64,000 nucleotides of DNA from Phallusia mammillata (lineage: Eukaryota; Chordata; Ascidiacea; Phlebobranchia; Ascidiidae): the NCBI GenBank assembly GCA_003260075.1, contig QLIY01000005.1, positions 39,539 through 103,538 of the forward strand. The letters are read 5' to 3'. The notes under the pieces were generated by a model. It had not been told where the DNA came from. It saw only the letters and a list, made by a program, of their open reading frames with translations, and searched no databases. This document shows positions 49,963-59,546 of this stretch, one piece after another. Within the stretch, counting starts at the first letter, position 1; each line of letters starts with the position of its first letter. A program made the translations under genes and the position numbers.

Positions 49963-52926
49963 ACGAAACTGCCAAAATGACCTTATGCTGTATTCTTACA
50001 TTTAAAATTTAAAACATTGCATTTTAATAAAATGCACTCACCAGTGACAGAGGAGGGCTGATTTTGATGTCTCCCATCAGACTTTCAGATGCACTAAACA
50101 CACAAAACAGGCACTTTTTGAAAGATACGCTTCATGTAGATTTAAAACAGCTCAAAAAATGTCACCCACCTCGTACAGAATGCCATTGCCAGGTTGTTGA
50201 TAGAGCGGAAAATATCCGTAGACACATCTGTCCTTTCGTCCTCATAGTTGAACTCTGAGTATAAATAAAGTACCATGGTAATGTTCTGTCAATTTGACCC
50301 TATCATGATTTAGGCTCTGAGACGTGATTTTAAGACATATCTAATATGTTACTTTTTTTGAGTACAATCCAGCATACACTATAACAGTGGTTATCAACTG
50401 GTGGTCCATGCTGACTTTTTGGGTGGTCCACAGGACGTTAATTATACTTGTGATAAACTGGAAATACTTGCATATAATTTATTGAATGTATAGTACGAAA
50501 AAAGCTTGTGTTAGCCATTTAAGTTAGTTGTCAGTTGTTTGATATCACTCCTTGAAATTCCAAATTCAAGGATATATATTTCAAGCCAATGTGTTTGTTG
50601 TGTATGCTTTCTTTATCTTTACTTAACAATCGACAGGTCCATGATATTAGCCTAATTTAATTGAACTAGTAGTCCATGGCCTATGAGTTGAGAACCACAG
50701 TTTGCATTATTATGAACAAAACATTATATTTTATGGCCTGACAAAGCATGGGACCACCAAATAGTGGTTTATATGTTGTTGTTTAAGAGCATGTGTCACA
50801 AATTGCAATTCAATGCTGTCCCCCCCCCCCCAATTTAATTGAACTAGTAGTCCATGGCCTATGAGTTGAGAACCACAGTATGCATTATTATGAACAAAAC
50901 ATTATATTTTATGGCCTGACAAAGCACAGGACTACCAAATGTTGTTATATGTGTTGTTAAGAGCATGTGGTATAAATTGCAATTCAATGTTGTCTCACCT
51001 TTTACATGCTTTATCAAAATTCGAGCCTTTTCAAGAAATTCCTCTGATTTCAGTTCAGCATACTTGTCAACAACTGACTTGAGAACATTGAGCAGCTCGC
51101 CCAGTCTTTCATGAGCCATAACGCGCATGCTCTTGTCTGATAAGTCTGTTGAATGAATAACAAGTTCCTTTATCATTGATGACTAAAAGACTGACTGGGT
51201 AGTATGGTAAAAACACCGTGCTTTGGTATACTGGTGTATTAGTGTTTTGCTATTAGACAAGGCCCTTGGCCCATTCATTGTAGGCTGCATTGTTTACAGT
51301 GCGACACATTGCAAAGTATCTGGAGCGTAAAATACCAGACTAAAATAGTTTCTGCTAAACCCCCCCCCCCCAAGGCCCTTGGCCCATTCATTGTAGGCTG
51401 CATTGTTTACAGTGCGACGCGTTGCAAAGTATGTGAAGCGTAAAATACCAGACTAAAATAGTTTCTCACAAACGTTTTGAGTGCAAAAAAACATAAAACA
51501 GAGACTGGTAATGGGTGGTGTAAAAAAAGGTAAATGCATTAGTCAAGTCAACAAGAGCACCAATACATTTTTGAGATTTTTTTCTGAACACATTACCAGG
51601 TTTGACTGTGCAGTTTATACATTACAACAGAACTATATCTAAAGTTGCAGTTTTTATAATTTAGCATAGAAACACCACTAAACAAAAACTAAAATACCCA
51701 TTTTAGAAAACAGTTTACTTGCCGGCTTTTCAATGTGTATTATTAAGAAATATCTACATACCTATTTCCTCAAGAAAAACACTTTTCAAAGCCATTAGGG
51801 CTTCAGAAAAGTGGCGAAGATCTTTAGTGAGCTGAAAGACTCCTTCCTGACTGAGAGATTTTGTGTCATCGTGGTTTTTGTCATCCCAACTCTGCTCAAA
51901 GGATGATGAACTTCCAACTAGAAATATACCTAATGTTAAAATTGGTTTTCAGTTCAATATGCTACATGCAAGGCATTAAGTATAGTTCTGTACTGATAAA
52001 AGTTTTATGTGATAGCTATAAACTGAAAATAGTTTTCGAATTACAGAATCAGTCAATGAATATCGGGGATTAAATATATTTTATCTAACTGGCATCTGCA
52101 ATACCACAGGATAACCACAAGTCAAAACATCAGAAAAAATTGAACAAAAGTAATTGAAACACAATGAAGTGATGAAATAAATGATATAGACTAGGTACAT
52201 TACGTTTTCCAGAAAAAACAAACATTATCTTACTTTCATTATTTAGATGTATTTTTCGTAATAGACTCGATTTAGCTTATATACTAAATTCAACTGTGGT
52301 ATTTTATTGAAAACATATGGTATACACCCAGGGTACACAATTAAGCCTATTCAAACTGATAGAAAATGGATAAAGAATAAACTTCATTCTGATGAAACAA
52401 TATGAGTTTTAATGCTGTTGCAACAAGTGAATACAAATCAAATTAGACATTGCCCAGCAATTTTCCATTTGTAGAGAATATATCAAATAATAAATATAAC
52501 ACAGTGTTAGCAGTAAAAAGATCCACATAAAACACTTCAATTGTGACGCACTGTTGCAGTTTTGTAAAGTGGTTTGAAACAAAACATATGTTACAATACA
52601 AGTGTAAAAGGCCATAAAGTAATCCTCATCTAAGCCGAACAACCTAAACAGAGCTCAGGACATTTATTGCAGCGCAGAACTAAAAAGGTCATGACCAATT
52701 ATGATGTATGTGCTTTAGAGTGCAAAACTCGGCAGCTAATTATCGCAGATTATCTTACTTTCAAATGCAACGGTGTGTTAAGTAAGCCTTGTTATAACAA
52801 AAAGCCCTTACCACTGTTAATTGACATTGAATAGGCATCATGTCCTAGGTGGTTAGTGGCGTTTGCGAGGCTGCTTCCACCGTTGCTACTGTCAAGACTG
52901 TCACTTATACGGAAATTGGAATTCAT
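26761..52926 (-). CDS. F-BAR/RhoGAP protein of the ARHGAP29/ARHGAP45/GMIP family
   Basis: Rho GTPase-activating protein with a membrane-bending F-BAR module. I resolve 23 coding exons, 5' to 3': 52812-52926, 51762-51917, 50999-51145, 50170-50254, 50042-50093, 48991-49110, 47196-47339, 44703-44812, 43929-44078, 41898-42131, 40832-40909, 40642-40758, 39343-39496, 37945-37989, 37249-37428, 37003-37100, 36240-36374, 34779-34973, 33418-33602, 32049-32135, 31499-31632, 30767-31014, then 28197-28274 and 26761-27467. Phases agree except between 30767-31014 (ends phase 0) and 28197-28274 (needs phase 1), so one small exon is missing. About 1,250 residues, as in ARHGAP29 (1,261). Start chosen at MNSNFRISD. 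An upstream 5' exon (53788-53923) has an in-frame stop. No C1 domain is seen. Confidence 0.9.
28625..29513. mobile_element. pogo/Tigger-like MITE
   Basis: Ends CTCGGTTAATCCGG at the left and CCGGTTTAACCGACATTTAC at the right, with subterminal AGGCGAAGATCC in both halves. It is interrupted by C10 (29218-29227), after which the interior (ATGATGACGCGTCGCC) is repeated. No transposase frame found. Confidence 0.6.
30017..30122. mobile_element. Short hAT-like MITE
   Basis: 106 bp with ends CAGTGGCTCCCAAA and TTTGGGAACCACTG. Imperfect flanking GCTTGGCA / GCAAGGCA. In a RhoGAP intron. Confidence 0.7.
31077..31370. mobile_element. MITE with GGTGTGCAACC ends
   Basis: Left end GGGTGTGCAACCTTTCTTAC and right end GGTTGCACACCC form an inverted repeat. 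The interior has 'gggccgcac' motifs. Located just upstream (minus strand sense) of RhoGAP exon 30767-31014. Confidence 0.7.
31752..31900. mobile_element. Chimeric fragment of two MITE families
   Basis: The left part (AGAGTTGCAAGTCGGGCTGG) belongs to the GTCGGGC family. From about 31862 (GGCCGAGCAGTTGCACAAAC) it switches to the GGATGGGCC family. Each is truncated at the join. Confidence 0.5.
32829..32893. repeat. C65 homopolymer
   Basis: Sixty-five consecutive C. The left flank (AAACTATGACG) and right flank (CTAAAATAGACGTTTGGGCG) occur about 60 bp apart in the second copy (33235-33310), so the tract replaces real sequence there. Confidence 0.9.
33630..33985. mobile_element. Related 'aaccgg' MITE in a RhoGAP intron
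   Basis: Shares TGTAGCCTGTATTA, ACAGCGCACTGA and GCGGTTCGACTCC with the element at 3415-4098. The outer ends are diverged. Confidence 0.55.
34251..34399. repeat. Inverted repeat related to a tRNA-derived repeat
   Basis: The arms AATCATAGTACGCCACACCC and GGCCTGGCGTACTTTGATTT are complementary. The GGGCCTGGCGTACT end also terminates the elements at 34560-34755, 37620-37790 (inverted) and 39845-39945. Confidence 0.65.
34560..34755 (+). mobile_element. tRNA-derived SINE-like repeat
   Basis: Contains a tRNA-type B box (GGGTTCGAATCCTACC) after GGAAAGACTCCTGTTGT, and ends CAATGGGCCTGGCGTA. The inverted relative at 37620-37790 shares both parts. Confidence 0.6.
35035..35340. mobile_element. MITE, 'GTTGTAAGTCGGGC' family, inverted
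   Basis: Begins CTAGAGTTGTAAACGGGCC and carries the complement of the family interior. C11 at 35133-35143. In a RhoGAP intron. Confidence 0.65.
35539..35764. repeat. Foldback element of about 226 bp
   Basis: The left arm (GCAGACGGCGCACAATAG, TTCGACC, AGTCTCACCAGTGCAGCTGG) is mirrored by the right arm (CCAGCTGCACTGATGAGAC, GGTCGAAACAGTG, GTCTGC). A related sequence occurs at 7861-7990. It could form a long hairpin if transcribed. Confidence 0.75.
35988..36064 (-). pseudogene. tRNA-like sequence, probably a degenerate tRNA or SINE head
   Basis: On the minus strand TAGCTTAAACGG resembles an A box, and GTGGGTTCAAATCCCAC is a good T arm with B box. The 5' and 3' acceptor strands do not pair and no proper anticodon stem forms, so I do not call a functional tRNA. 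Confidence 0.4.
37620..37790 (-). mobile_element. tRNA-derived SINE-like repeat
   Basis: Inverted relative of 34560-34755: TAGTACGCCAGGCCCATTGA, then GGTGGGATTCGAACCCACGA (B-box complement) and AGTCTTTCCGGGAGTC. No cloverleaf can be drawn. Confidence 0.6.
38422..38764. mobile_element. MITE with AGTGATGCACCG ends
   Basis: AGTGATGCACCGTAGTTTCGG at the left and CCGGTTTCGGTGTATCACT at the right are inverted repeats. C12 at 38482-38493 separates duplicated internal copies. Confidence 0.7.
38880..39122. mobile_element. MITE, 'GTTGTAAGTCGGGC' family
   Basis: AAGTTGTAAGTCGGGTCGGG at the left, GGGCCCGTTTATAACTCTG at the right. Interior as in 8871-9303. Confidence 0.7.
39134..39290. mobile_element. 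MITE with CAGTGGTGGGATTCA ends
   Basis: 157 bp with ends CAGTGGTGGGATTCAAT and AATTCCACCACT. Relatives at 40447-40615 and 55932-56083. Confidence 0.8.
39845..39945 (+). mobile_element. 3' fragment of the tRNA-derived repeat
   Basis: TTTCTAGCCTACGCCTTGCC to AAAGGCCTGGCGTACTGTGA matches the tails of 34560-34755 and, inverted, 37620-37790. The tRNA-like head is missing. Confidence 0.55.
40447..40615. mobile_element. MITE with CAGTGGTGGGATTCA ends
   Basis: Ends CACTGGTGGGATTCAATT and GAATTCCGCCACTG. Interior shared with 39134-39290. Confidence 0.8.
41170..41480. repeat. Direct duplication joined by C10 (RhoGAP intron)
   Basis: Sequence from about 41190 (ACAGGCTTTACCAAACCC) to 41340 is repeated from 41351, with C10 at 41341-41350. 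Confidence 0.85.
43004..43339. mobile_element. hAT-type MITE with 8-bp target duplication
   Basis: 336 bp bounded by GGCTAGAT on both sides (42996-43003 and 43340-43347). Ends CAGTGGTTCTCAACC / GGTTGAGAACCACTG, a perfect 15-bp inverted repeat. Same family as 18780-19060. Lies in a RhoGAP intron. Confidence 0.92.
43849..43871. repeat. C23 homopolymer
   Basis: Twenty-three C at the edge of an inverted GGATGGGCC-family MITE (43573-43800), 58 bp from RhoGAP exon 43929-44078. Confidence 0.85.
44108..47566 (-). repeat. Large duplicated block carrying two F-BAR exons
   Basis: 44108-46005 and 46016-47566 are diverged copies of the same region, separated by C10 at 46006-46015 and ended by C10 at 47567-47576. 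Each copy carries one pair of exons: 44703-44812 with 45585-45728, and 46500-46609 with 47196-47339. The exons are almost identical, but the introns differ by substitutions and indels. Copy 1 has an insertion at about 44957-45165 missing from copy 2. A transcript can use only one pair without repeating part of the F-BAR. Probably two haplotypes in series. Confidence 0.8.
44957..45165. mobile_element. hAT-like MITE present in one copy of the duplication only
   Basis: Starts with AGGGCTTCTCAAACTTTC and ends with a near-complement (GTTTGAAAAGCTTCCC). The interior has 'gaccccaaaattatttcac'. The homologous position in the other copy (around 46730-46790) lacks it. Confidence 0.6.
48670..48977. repeat. 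Tandem pair of about 155-bp units without a C tract
   Basis: 48670-48826 and 48827-48977 share stretches such as CAATTGACACAAAATCACTT and ACCTTGCAACCCA, with about 15 percent or more divergence. Unlike the other duplications there is no homopolymer between them, so this looks like an ordinary old tandem duplication in an intron. Confidence 0.75.
49883..49960. repeat. C78 homopolymer
   Basis: Seventy-eight consecutive C in a RhoGAP intron. The copy at 49798-49882 matches 49505-49590 and is cut off by the tract. Confidence 0.9.
50385..50700. mobile_element. hAT-like MITE, 'GGTGGTCCATG' family
   Basis: Starts CAGTGGTTATCAACTGGTGG and ends GTTGAGAACCACAG. Related copies at 6725-6938 (truncated by a C tract) and 57946-58240. 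Its end is repeated after C12 at 50820-50831. Confidence 0.75.
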
Positions 52927-53236
52927 ACCTAAACAAAACAAAAGGGTTATTAATCTTTTTTAGGTGTGGTTATGCAATGACCATTTTAAACCATGTTAGA
53001 ATACAAACTTACATGTGAACATCTATGTCAATGCCATTGAAAAACAACTTACTTCTTGTTACCAAAGATTAATTTTTGTATCAGTACATTTCTTTACTTG
53101 GAAAAATTTTAAGGCATTTTTTTAGCTTTTATCATCTAACTTATAAAAACAAATAAGCATTTTTAATCTATGTAGCATGCAATAACTGTTAAGTTCATAC
53201 TATTTACCACATTCGCATATGTATTACCCCCCCCCC

Positions 53237-53560
53237 CTTATACGGAAATTGGAATTCATACCTAAACAAAACAAAAGGGTTATTATTCGTCCTTAGGTGT
53301 GGTTATGCAATGACCATTTCAAACCTGGTTAGGATACAAACTGACATTTAAACATCCATGTTGATGCCATTAAAAACAACTTAGTTCCTAACACTCAAGG
53401 TTAATTTTTGTATCAGTACATTTTTTTTACTTGGCAAATTTTTAAGGCATATTTTAGCTTTTTTCATCTAACTTATAAAAACAAATAACCATTTTTAATC
53501 TATGTAGCATGCAATAACTGTTCATACTATTTACCACATTCGCATATGTATTAGTAGTGA
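53237..53560. repeat. Second copy of RhoGAP exon edge and intron (C11 junction)
   Basis: After C11 at 53227-53237 the sequence restarts with the 5' edge of exon 52812-52928 (MNSNFRI codons) and repeats the intron at 52929-53226 with small differences. The exon copy is truncated, so it is not used in the gene model. Confidence 0.8.
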
Positions 53561-53681
53561 TGTGAAATTGGGGCTACAAGGTTAAACACAACAATCAGTT
53601 CCTATGCATAGTAAATTCTACAAGCTGTCCAAATTTCAGGGGGGCTACAATTAAAGATTGCGTTTCCTTTATTTTTACAAC

Positions 53682-54704
53682 CTTTTTTGGACAACATGCT
53701 GCAAAAATCAATGTTTAAAATGTACTGCTTTAATGTGGTTTAACCGATGGGGCGTAGCAGAACAAGTCACCAAAAACACAAACTCACCAGGAATGTTGCT
53801 GTAACCCAACACTGTGATGTCATCAAATGCTTTTTGGTCTCACGGAGCTCAATCCAACTCTACACATAACTTACACCAACTTGTGCAGTGATAAAGCACC
53901 CCAGCAAAGCCTATGTCAACTCTCTGAAACAAAAAGTCCTTGGTTATAATAATATCGTGCTACATGGTGCTATATATATTGTAGGTTATTTGGGCTGTTT
54001 TTTGTTAGGTTAAGAATTAAGTCTTGTCGACAGAATGTTTTTACAAAAATACAGCCACATAAAAAGCAACTTCATTAAAGCTATTCAGATGTTTGCAAAG
54101 ATATACCCCCCCCCCCTGTCGACAGAATGTTTTTACAAAAATACAGCCACATAAAAAGCAACTTTATTAAAGTTATTTACATGTTTGCAAAGATATAGCA
54201 AACTGGTTATGCATTATCACTACAACATTACAATAAAAAGGACGTAGATTTTAGTTTTCACTATTATAACTTGGTATAACGCATATAAACCCCCCCCCCT
54301 TTTTGGACAACATGCTGCAAAAATCAATGTTTAAAATGTACTGCTTTCATGTGGTTTAACCGATGGGGTGGAGCAGAACAAGTCACCAAAAACACAAACT
54401 CACCAGGAATGTTGCAGTAACCCAACACTGTGATGTCATCAAATGCTTTTTGGTCTCACGGAGCTCAATCCAACTCTACACATAACTTACACCAACTTGT
54501 GCAGTGATAAAGCACCCCAGCAAAGCCTATGTCAACTCTCTGAAACAAAAAGTCCTTGGTTATAATAATATCGTGCTACATGGTGGTATATATATTGTAG
54601 GTTATTTGGGCTGTTTTTTGTTAAGTTAAGAATTAAGTCTTGTCGACAGAATGTTTTTACAAAAATACAGCCACATAAAAAGCAACTTTATTAAAGTTAT
54701 TTAC
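53682..54704 (-). repeat. Duplicated 5' exon of the RhoGAP gene
   Basis: 53682-54105 and 54300-54704 are near-identical copies, with further C tracts at 54106-54116 and 54290-54299 and an n at 54705. Each holds a 136-bp minus-strand exon (53788-53923; 54404-54539) with GT-AG borders. It joins the first coding exon through a phase giving NIPG then MNSN, but has an in-frame stop upstream and no ATG. I call it a 5' UTR exon. Confidence 0.65.
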
Positions 54705-55931
54705 ANTATATCTACCATCTGTGTAAATTTCAGCCAAATCCATCAAACATTTGATGGAAAAACGAGTCGGACAAACTTTGGGAAGAAAAAAAAAGGAAGA
54801 AAAAAAAAGAAAACAAAACAATTTGAGTAAAATCAATATGTGTCCCTTTCAGGGAAGGGGACCCATAATTAAAGCATTGAGTGGGGTTCAAAGTTTAACT
54901 GATTTAAAGTACAAATAATACATTAATTGGTGTGATAATACTGTTGAAGAGTTCAACAACCTGGTTTTTACTGCTCATATGAGGCACATTACGAAATGCA
55001 CCGGGTAAAATAAAATGGAACACATAAAAAGTCGGACAAAGAAATTGCTCAATTGTGTAAAGATTTATGCACGTATTCACTTCCAGTAAGGGAACAGGTA
55101 TACTTAATGCATGTGAATAGTTAATGTTTGACAGCAGTGATCAAACACATGCAATGTTAAGTTGCAATTGACTAGGTAAACACAGTGAATTGCTGTACTG
55201 CACAAAGTGCATGTTGCTTTTGCACACAAACCTGTTTTGGACTTGGTAATTTGGGATCTGTATGCCAAAAAAAAACATTGAATTAAAGACAAAAATTGCA
55301 TTTAATTTTACAGTTTGATTTTGGAATATGGGAATGGGAAGTGGTTAATATTTACAAGAAATCATAGACCACTACCAGAGCCATAAAAGTATGACATAAC
55401 AGGATATATAGACAGCAAACATTACCAATTTCCTATCATAAAAATGACATCATGTGCAGTTTTTTTAAACATTTGCAATCTAACAGAATTATAAAACAAG
55501 TTGCATTAAAATAGGCTTGTAAGGGCCATTTACAAACCCGGCCAAACTGTCAAAAATGTGGACAGGATTTAAAATTGTAATATTTATAATAATGAACAAT
55601 GCAATGTAGTCAGTTTGTTAAAATAAACCACAATTTATCACCTAAAAAAACAATGCAGTAAACAATGTTGCATCAGATCTTAAAGTGTATGGTGTTGTAC
55701 AAATGTACAGGTATGAGTACGAATATAAAACACTCAAACAAAAGTCAAAACAATAACTTGGTTTTATCTTGTGCACATTACAAGATTTTCAGCCTGTACT
55801 GTACAAAACTCAGCAATCAAAAGGGCTATGTTGATTTTAGAGCACAAAACTGAACTAGGTCTTCAAGCCAAACTCTAGAAAATGTTTGCATGTTTCTTAT
55901 TTAAATCGTACTGCTTGATAATGCCTTCAAC

Positions 55932-56083
55932 CAGTGGTGGGATTCAGCCAGTTCGCACCGGTTCTATAGAAATAGAACCATCTCACGAAATTTTATGCAA
56001 TCAGCGAACCGGTTAACATTACTGGTTACTGTCAATGGATTTTTTGTAACAGAACAGACTGAAAAATATGACTTTTTTGCATA
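55932..56083. mobile_element. MITE with CAGTGGTGGGATTCA ends, inverted fragment
   Basis: Begins CAGTGGTGGGATTCAGCC and carries the complement of the interior of 39134-39290. The far end is lost. Confidence 0.65.
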
Positions 56084-56739
56084 ACATTAACTTTGGCCAA
56101 GAATTGTTTCGTTTCATAAAGTAACACTGTATTGAACAGTTTTTTTACAACAAAACAGTGCATTTAAAATTGAGCATTGAAACAACCTGTTTTTGTTAAA
56201 CTGGTAGCATAAAGATTGCCGAAAAGTAGAAGACTTATATTATAGTCGTATCAATTCATTAGCAATAATTGTCAAATAAATGTTCAGAAAAATACAATAC
56301 AACAACATTCTGCCAAAACTGAAACCTGTTACTTTTACTTACGCTGCAACAAACAAACAACAGTATAAACCGACCAGTGACCATGTTTATAACTAAAGTA
56401 AAAAGTTTAGTGATCATTTTAACAAAAGTTAAATAGTCGGTTAACAAACAGTGGCAATTAAACTAAATTTACTGTACCCAACCTAATAAAAAGTAAATGC
56501 ATACAACATATATTACTACAACGCACCCGTATTACTGTGAACAGATACACAGATAAGGCACAGCTATAGGCGCCACAGAAGTTATCTTGTTTGTTTATTT
56601 GATGCAATCTCTTTTAACACTCAACACAATGACGTAATTCTTATTCTTTACCAAATGAAACAAATTCCATTCCGGACGAAAAAGGTTACAACTGATCCGC
56701 GGCGACACCGTGTGCTCAAAAGAATATTTTAATTAAGGG

Positions 56740-56828
56740 TAAAGTCGGGCTTTTCGGCCGGGTTCGGGCTAATGTTTCTTTTAAAAATCGGGCTTGAATT
56801 TACACTTTGTGTCAGTATTTTTTTGAAT

Positions 56829-56916
<88 letters not shown>

Positions 56917-57155
56917 AGTTCAATTTATTAAATTTTAATGGGTCATGTCTAGACAGTTGCTTGACATGACCCAATGTTTTTGAGAAGCCCTAAACCGCCT
57001 TTTTCAAGACCAATTGTTTATTTTGTTTGTTCTCTTGGTCTTTCCTGACACTTTTATTTAACAGGCCTGCCAATGAAACTGAAAGGCCTAAACGGGCTTC
57101 TCAAAAACGATTCGGGTTCGGTCTCCGATTTCAGGCCCTTTTACAACTCTAACGC
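56740..57155. mobile_element. MITE, 'GTTGTAAGTCGGGC' family, split by C85
   Basis: The left part (AAGTCGGGCTTTTCGGCCG) and right part (CCTTTTACAACTCTAACG) of one element are separated by an 85-base C tract at 56830-56914. Confidence 0.65.
56830..56914. repeat. C85 homopolymer
   Basis: Eighty-five consecutive C splitting a MITE (56740-57155). It creates artificial polyproline and polyglycine reading frames. Confidence 0.9.
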
Positions 57156-57945
57156 GGGCTACGTCCATTTCTGAAATAGGGCGGAAACCCCCACAAATTG
57201 TTGGAGTACTGCTGCAATATTTACATTTATAATTGACGCGCCAAAGTGTCACATAACTAGAAAAATGATGTAATTTTTTTAGTTTTCCTTCGCGGTTTAA
57301 CGTTTGGATGCCGTTGGTAAAATTGGCAAAATGAAATAAATGTAAAGTGGAATCTCCAGTCTTATATATTGATGTACGTACATATATGTTTTATTGGCCT
57401 GGTTGTCGTAAATAGCGCAATATTGTCAAAGCCAATGAATAGCTATAGAGCTTAAAGATTTTCCAGAAAATTGGCTAAACACTAGAATTGTAGGCTTATA
57501 CAGTTGTGGCACACTTTCAGAACAAGTGCGCGTATTTGGAGGTGCACATTTGTGCTCCAAGCAATTTTAATTTTTAATTTTTTTGAACCGGAATAGGCTA
57601 CCTGTATATAGCTGATACGTCGACGATCTACACCTGTAGGTTTTACATAAAAAACATGTATTTCATGATCGTTTTTTGTACTAATTTTTCATGTTATATT
57701 AACGGTATAACCCGCAGTTTTATTTACTTATTTTATCAGTGCACCCTATGGTAAACAAATTAAGTTTACGTAAAACACGGCTCCAGTTAATCAAACTTTG
57801 CCTTGGCCACCTTGAACAGCCCGCCAGATCGCTTATTATAATTGTTTGCAGCTGGCAAAACAACGATGCTTTGAAAATTATAATAGTTGACGCGATTTTA
57901 GTTACTGCGCAGTTTCAAAGATTGTGTGGTAGCTGTTTATTAGGT

Positions 57946-58240
57946 CAGTGGTTCATGATGACTTTTTGGTCAGTCCACAGGCCGTTAATTGTATTTGGTG
58001 ATAAACTGGAAATAACTGCACATAATTAACTAAATATTCAGGAGGAAAAAAAAGCTTATCCGAGTTATTGACCATTTATTGTTAGCTGTCAGTTGTTTCA
58101 TACCACTCTTCCAATTTTTGTGTTGATTAAGTCAATATTCTTGTTGTGGACGTTTTCTTTATCCTCACTTAACATGGACTGGTCCACGCTAAATAATTAA
58201 TTGAAAAGATGGTCCATGGGCTAAAACGAGGACCAATGGT
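57946..58240. mobile_element. Degenerate hAT-like MITE
   Basis: Body matches 50385-50700 (GATGACTTTTTGG, GTGATAAACTGGAAATA, GGTCCATGG). Terminal repeats are eroded. Confidence 0.6.
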
Positions 58241-58475
58241 TTAGATAGAAAATACACCTTTCACGCTTCAAAGTTGTGATCGTAAAAGACAAATCTTTGT
58301 GAAAATGGACAAATCGGCCAAATAAATTCGATACATCACTTATCTTTACACGTTTGTTTGAAGAAAAACAATTGTGCTGATGGTCAATCCACGCAATCTC
58401 ACATCGGTTTAGCGGCTTCAATAAACAATACACAGCATCGAAATGTGAAAAATGTTCTCAATTTCTTCACTAGGC

Positions 58476-58934
58476 CTATACTTTTATTACCGTCGCCGTT
58501 CCAGACATTACAACTTTGCTGCTTTGTTTTACAAAACACGATATGTTACACTCGAGAAATTTACGTTTTATGGCCGCTATTGTTACCTCTGCTGTCATTT
58601 CTTCATCGATATAAAGAGGCTTTGGAAATCGCATTTCTTGCGAAAAAGCAATGGTCCCTGGGCCTGGAAGTTTCGTGCCAAGAATACCGGAAATAAACCC
58701 ATTGATAAGAGCTCCGTGGACCACACGGCCAACAAAAATGCCAGTTGATAATGCAACTTTGTCGTCGAGGTGAATTGGATTATAGTCACCAGTCAGTTTT
58801 GCGAAATCCTTGAGGTCTTCTTCGCTAAACCGCCGGGTGAGGGTTACTTTTTTGCCGACTTCAAATGTACTGCATTGGCGGAATGTAGCAGTTACAGTGT
58901 TTGTAATACGATTTCCCCAGTGCAACCGCTGCAT
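58476..58934 (-). CDS. HTD2: HTD2, mitochondrial hydroxyacyl-thioester dehydratase type 2
   Basis: 3-hydroxyacyl-ACP dehydratase of mitochondrial fatty acid synthesis. A single intronless frame of 152 residues (human 168). The N-terminus (MQRLHWGNRITNTVTATFRQ) is basic and Ser/Thr-rich with no acidic residue, as in a mitochondrial presequence. A MaoC-like hot-dog fold follows: FSEEDLKDFAKLTGDYNPIH with the catalytic Asp/His pair (DYNPIH), then VVHGALINGFISGILGTKLP and GTIAFSQEMRFPKPLYI. Length and motif order match the family throughout. In vertebrates HTD2 shares a transcript with RPP14. I do not see an RPP14 sequence here. Confidence 0.93.
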   Translation of the reverse strand: MQRLHWGNRITNTVTATFRQCSTFEVGKKVTLTRRFSEEDLKDFAKLTGDYNPIHLDDKVALSTGIFVGRVVHGALINGFISGILGTKLPGPGTIAFSQEMRFPKPLYIDEEMTAEVTIAAIKRKFLECNISCFVKQSSKVVMSGTATVIKV

Positions 58935-59546
58935 TGTACAGGAAAAATTACCAAAACTAATTTGATTTCCTTTGCTAGGTTGTCTGCAATAAAAGTGACA
59001 CAGCCTAGAAAGGGGTTTAACTGGGCTTTATAAATGCAGTGTATGTAACAGGTGTGAAGCATTCTCAATTACAATGCAATCTTAGTGTACTGAAGATACT
59101 TAAACAAATAAAACTTTTACTGGAGAAAAAAGATTTCAAGTTTTTGTTTTGAAGAAAATTGTTCCCATTTAGAATTTATGATTTGGTGATGTGTTTTTTT
59201 CCAATGCAACCAAGTAGGCACATCCCAAGATGTTGAGAACCCTTGGCCAAGAGAAGTTAAGATAGGAAAGTAAAATAAAGTCAGGTGTACTACCATGTGG
59301 TTTTGCTACATTGACAGAAATATGAATCACATAAAAAGAAGGAAAAAGGGCAGTTTTTGTGGATGGCAGTACTGCTCAGGTCCTAGTTGCAGAGACCCTG
59401 CCAGTGTACATACTGCATTAAATTAAAAACTGCCAAAAACTTTTAAATGAGATTCTGGCTGTCCATAAGTGTTATGTTGTGTAGCTGTGGTGCAAAAAGG
59501 TATTGTTTTTTAGGGACCCAAAGTCCTTTAACTGTTTTTGCTTGTG
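58935..59546. other. Spacer between HTD2 and INIP 3' end
   Basis: 612 bp holding the HTD2 promoter side and the INIP 3' UTR, both minus strand. No coding sequence seen. Confidence 0.45.

Larger units (their letters stand above)
48991..52926 (-). other. RhoGAP gene: N-terminal exons
   Basis: Exons from MNSNFRISD to the start of the F-BAR. A Ser/Asn-rich leader is followed by helical segments matching ARHGAP29: LTKDLRHFSEALMALKSVF, then HERLGELLNVLKSVVDKYAEL, then STDIFRSINNLAMAFC. 50042-50093 and 48991-49110 encode a Ser/Asp-rich linker (SQSFDNLEGSNQPYISND). The large introns carry duplicated blocks at C tracts (49787-49797, 50820-50831, 51360-51371) and a hAT-type MITE (50385-50700). Confidence 0.85.
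55000..58475. other. Intergenic region upstream of the RhoGAP gene
   Basis: No gene supported. Contains MITE pieces at 55932-56083, 56740-57155 (interrupted by C85) and 57946-58240. The open frames here are either homopolymer-driven or without recognisable content. Confidence 0.5.

Noticed and set aside
56729-56974. ORFs with long polyglycine/polyproline
   Set aside because: Created entirely by the C85 homopolymer.
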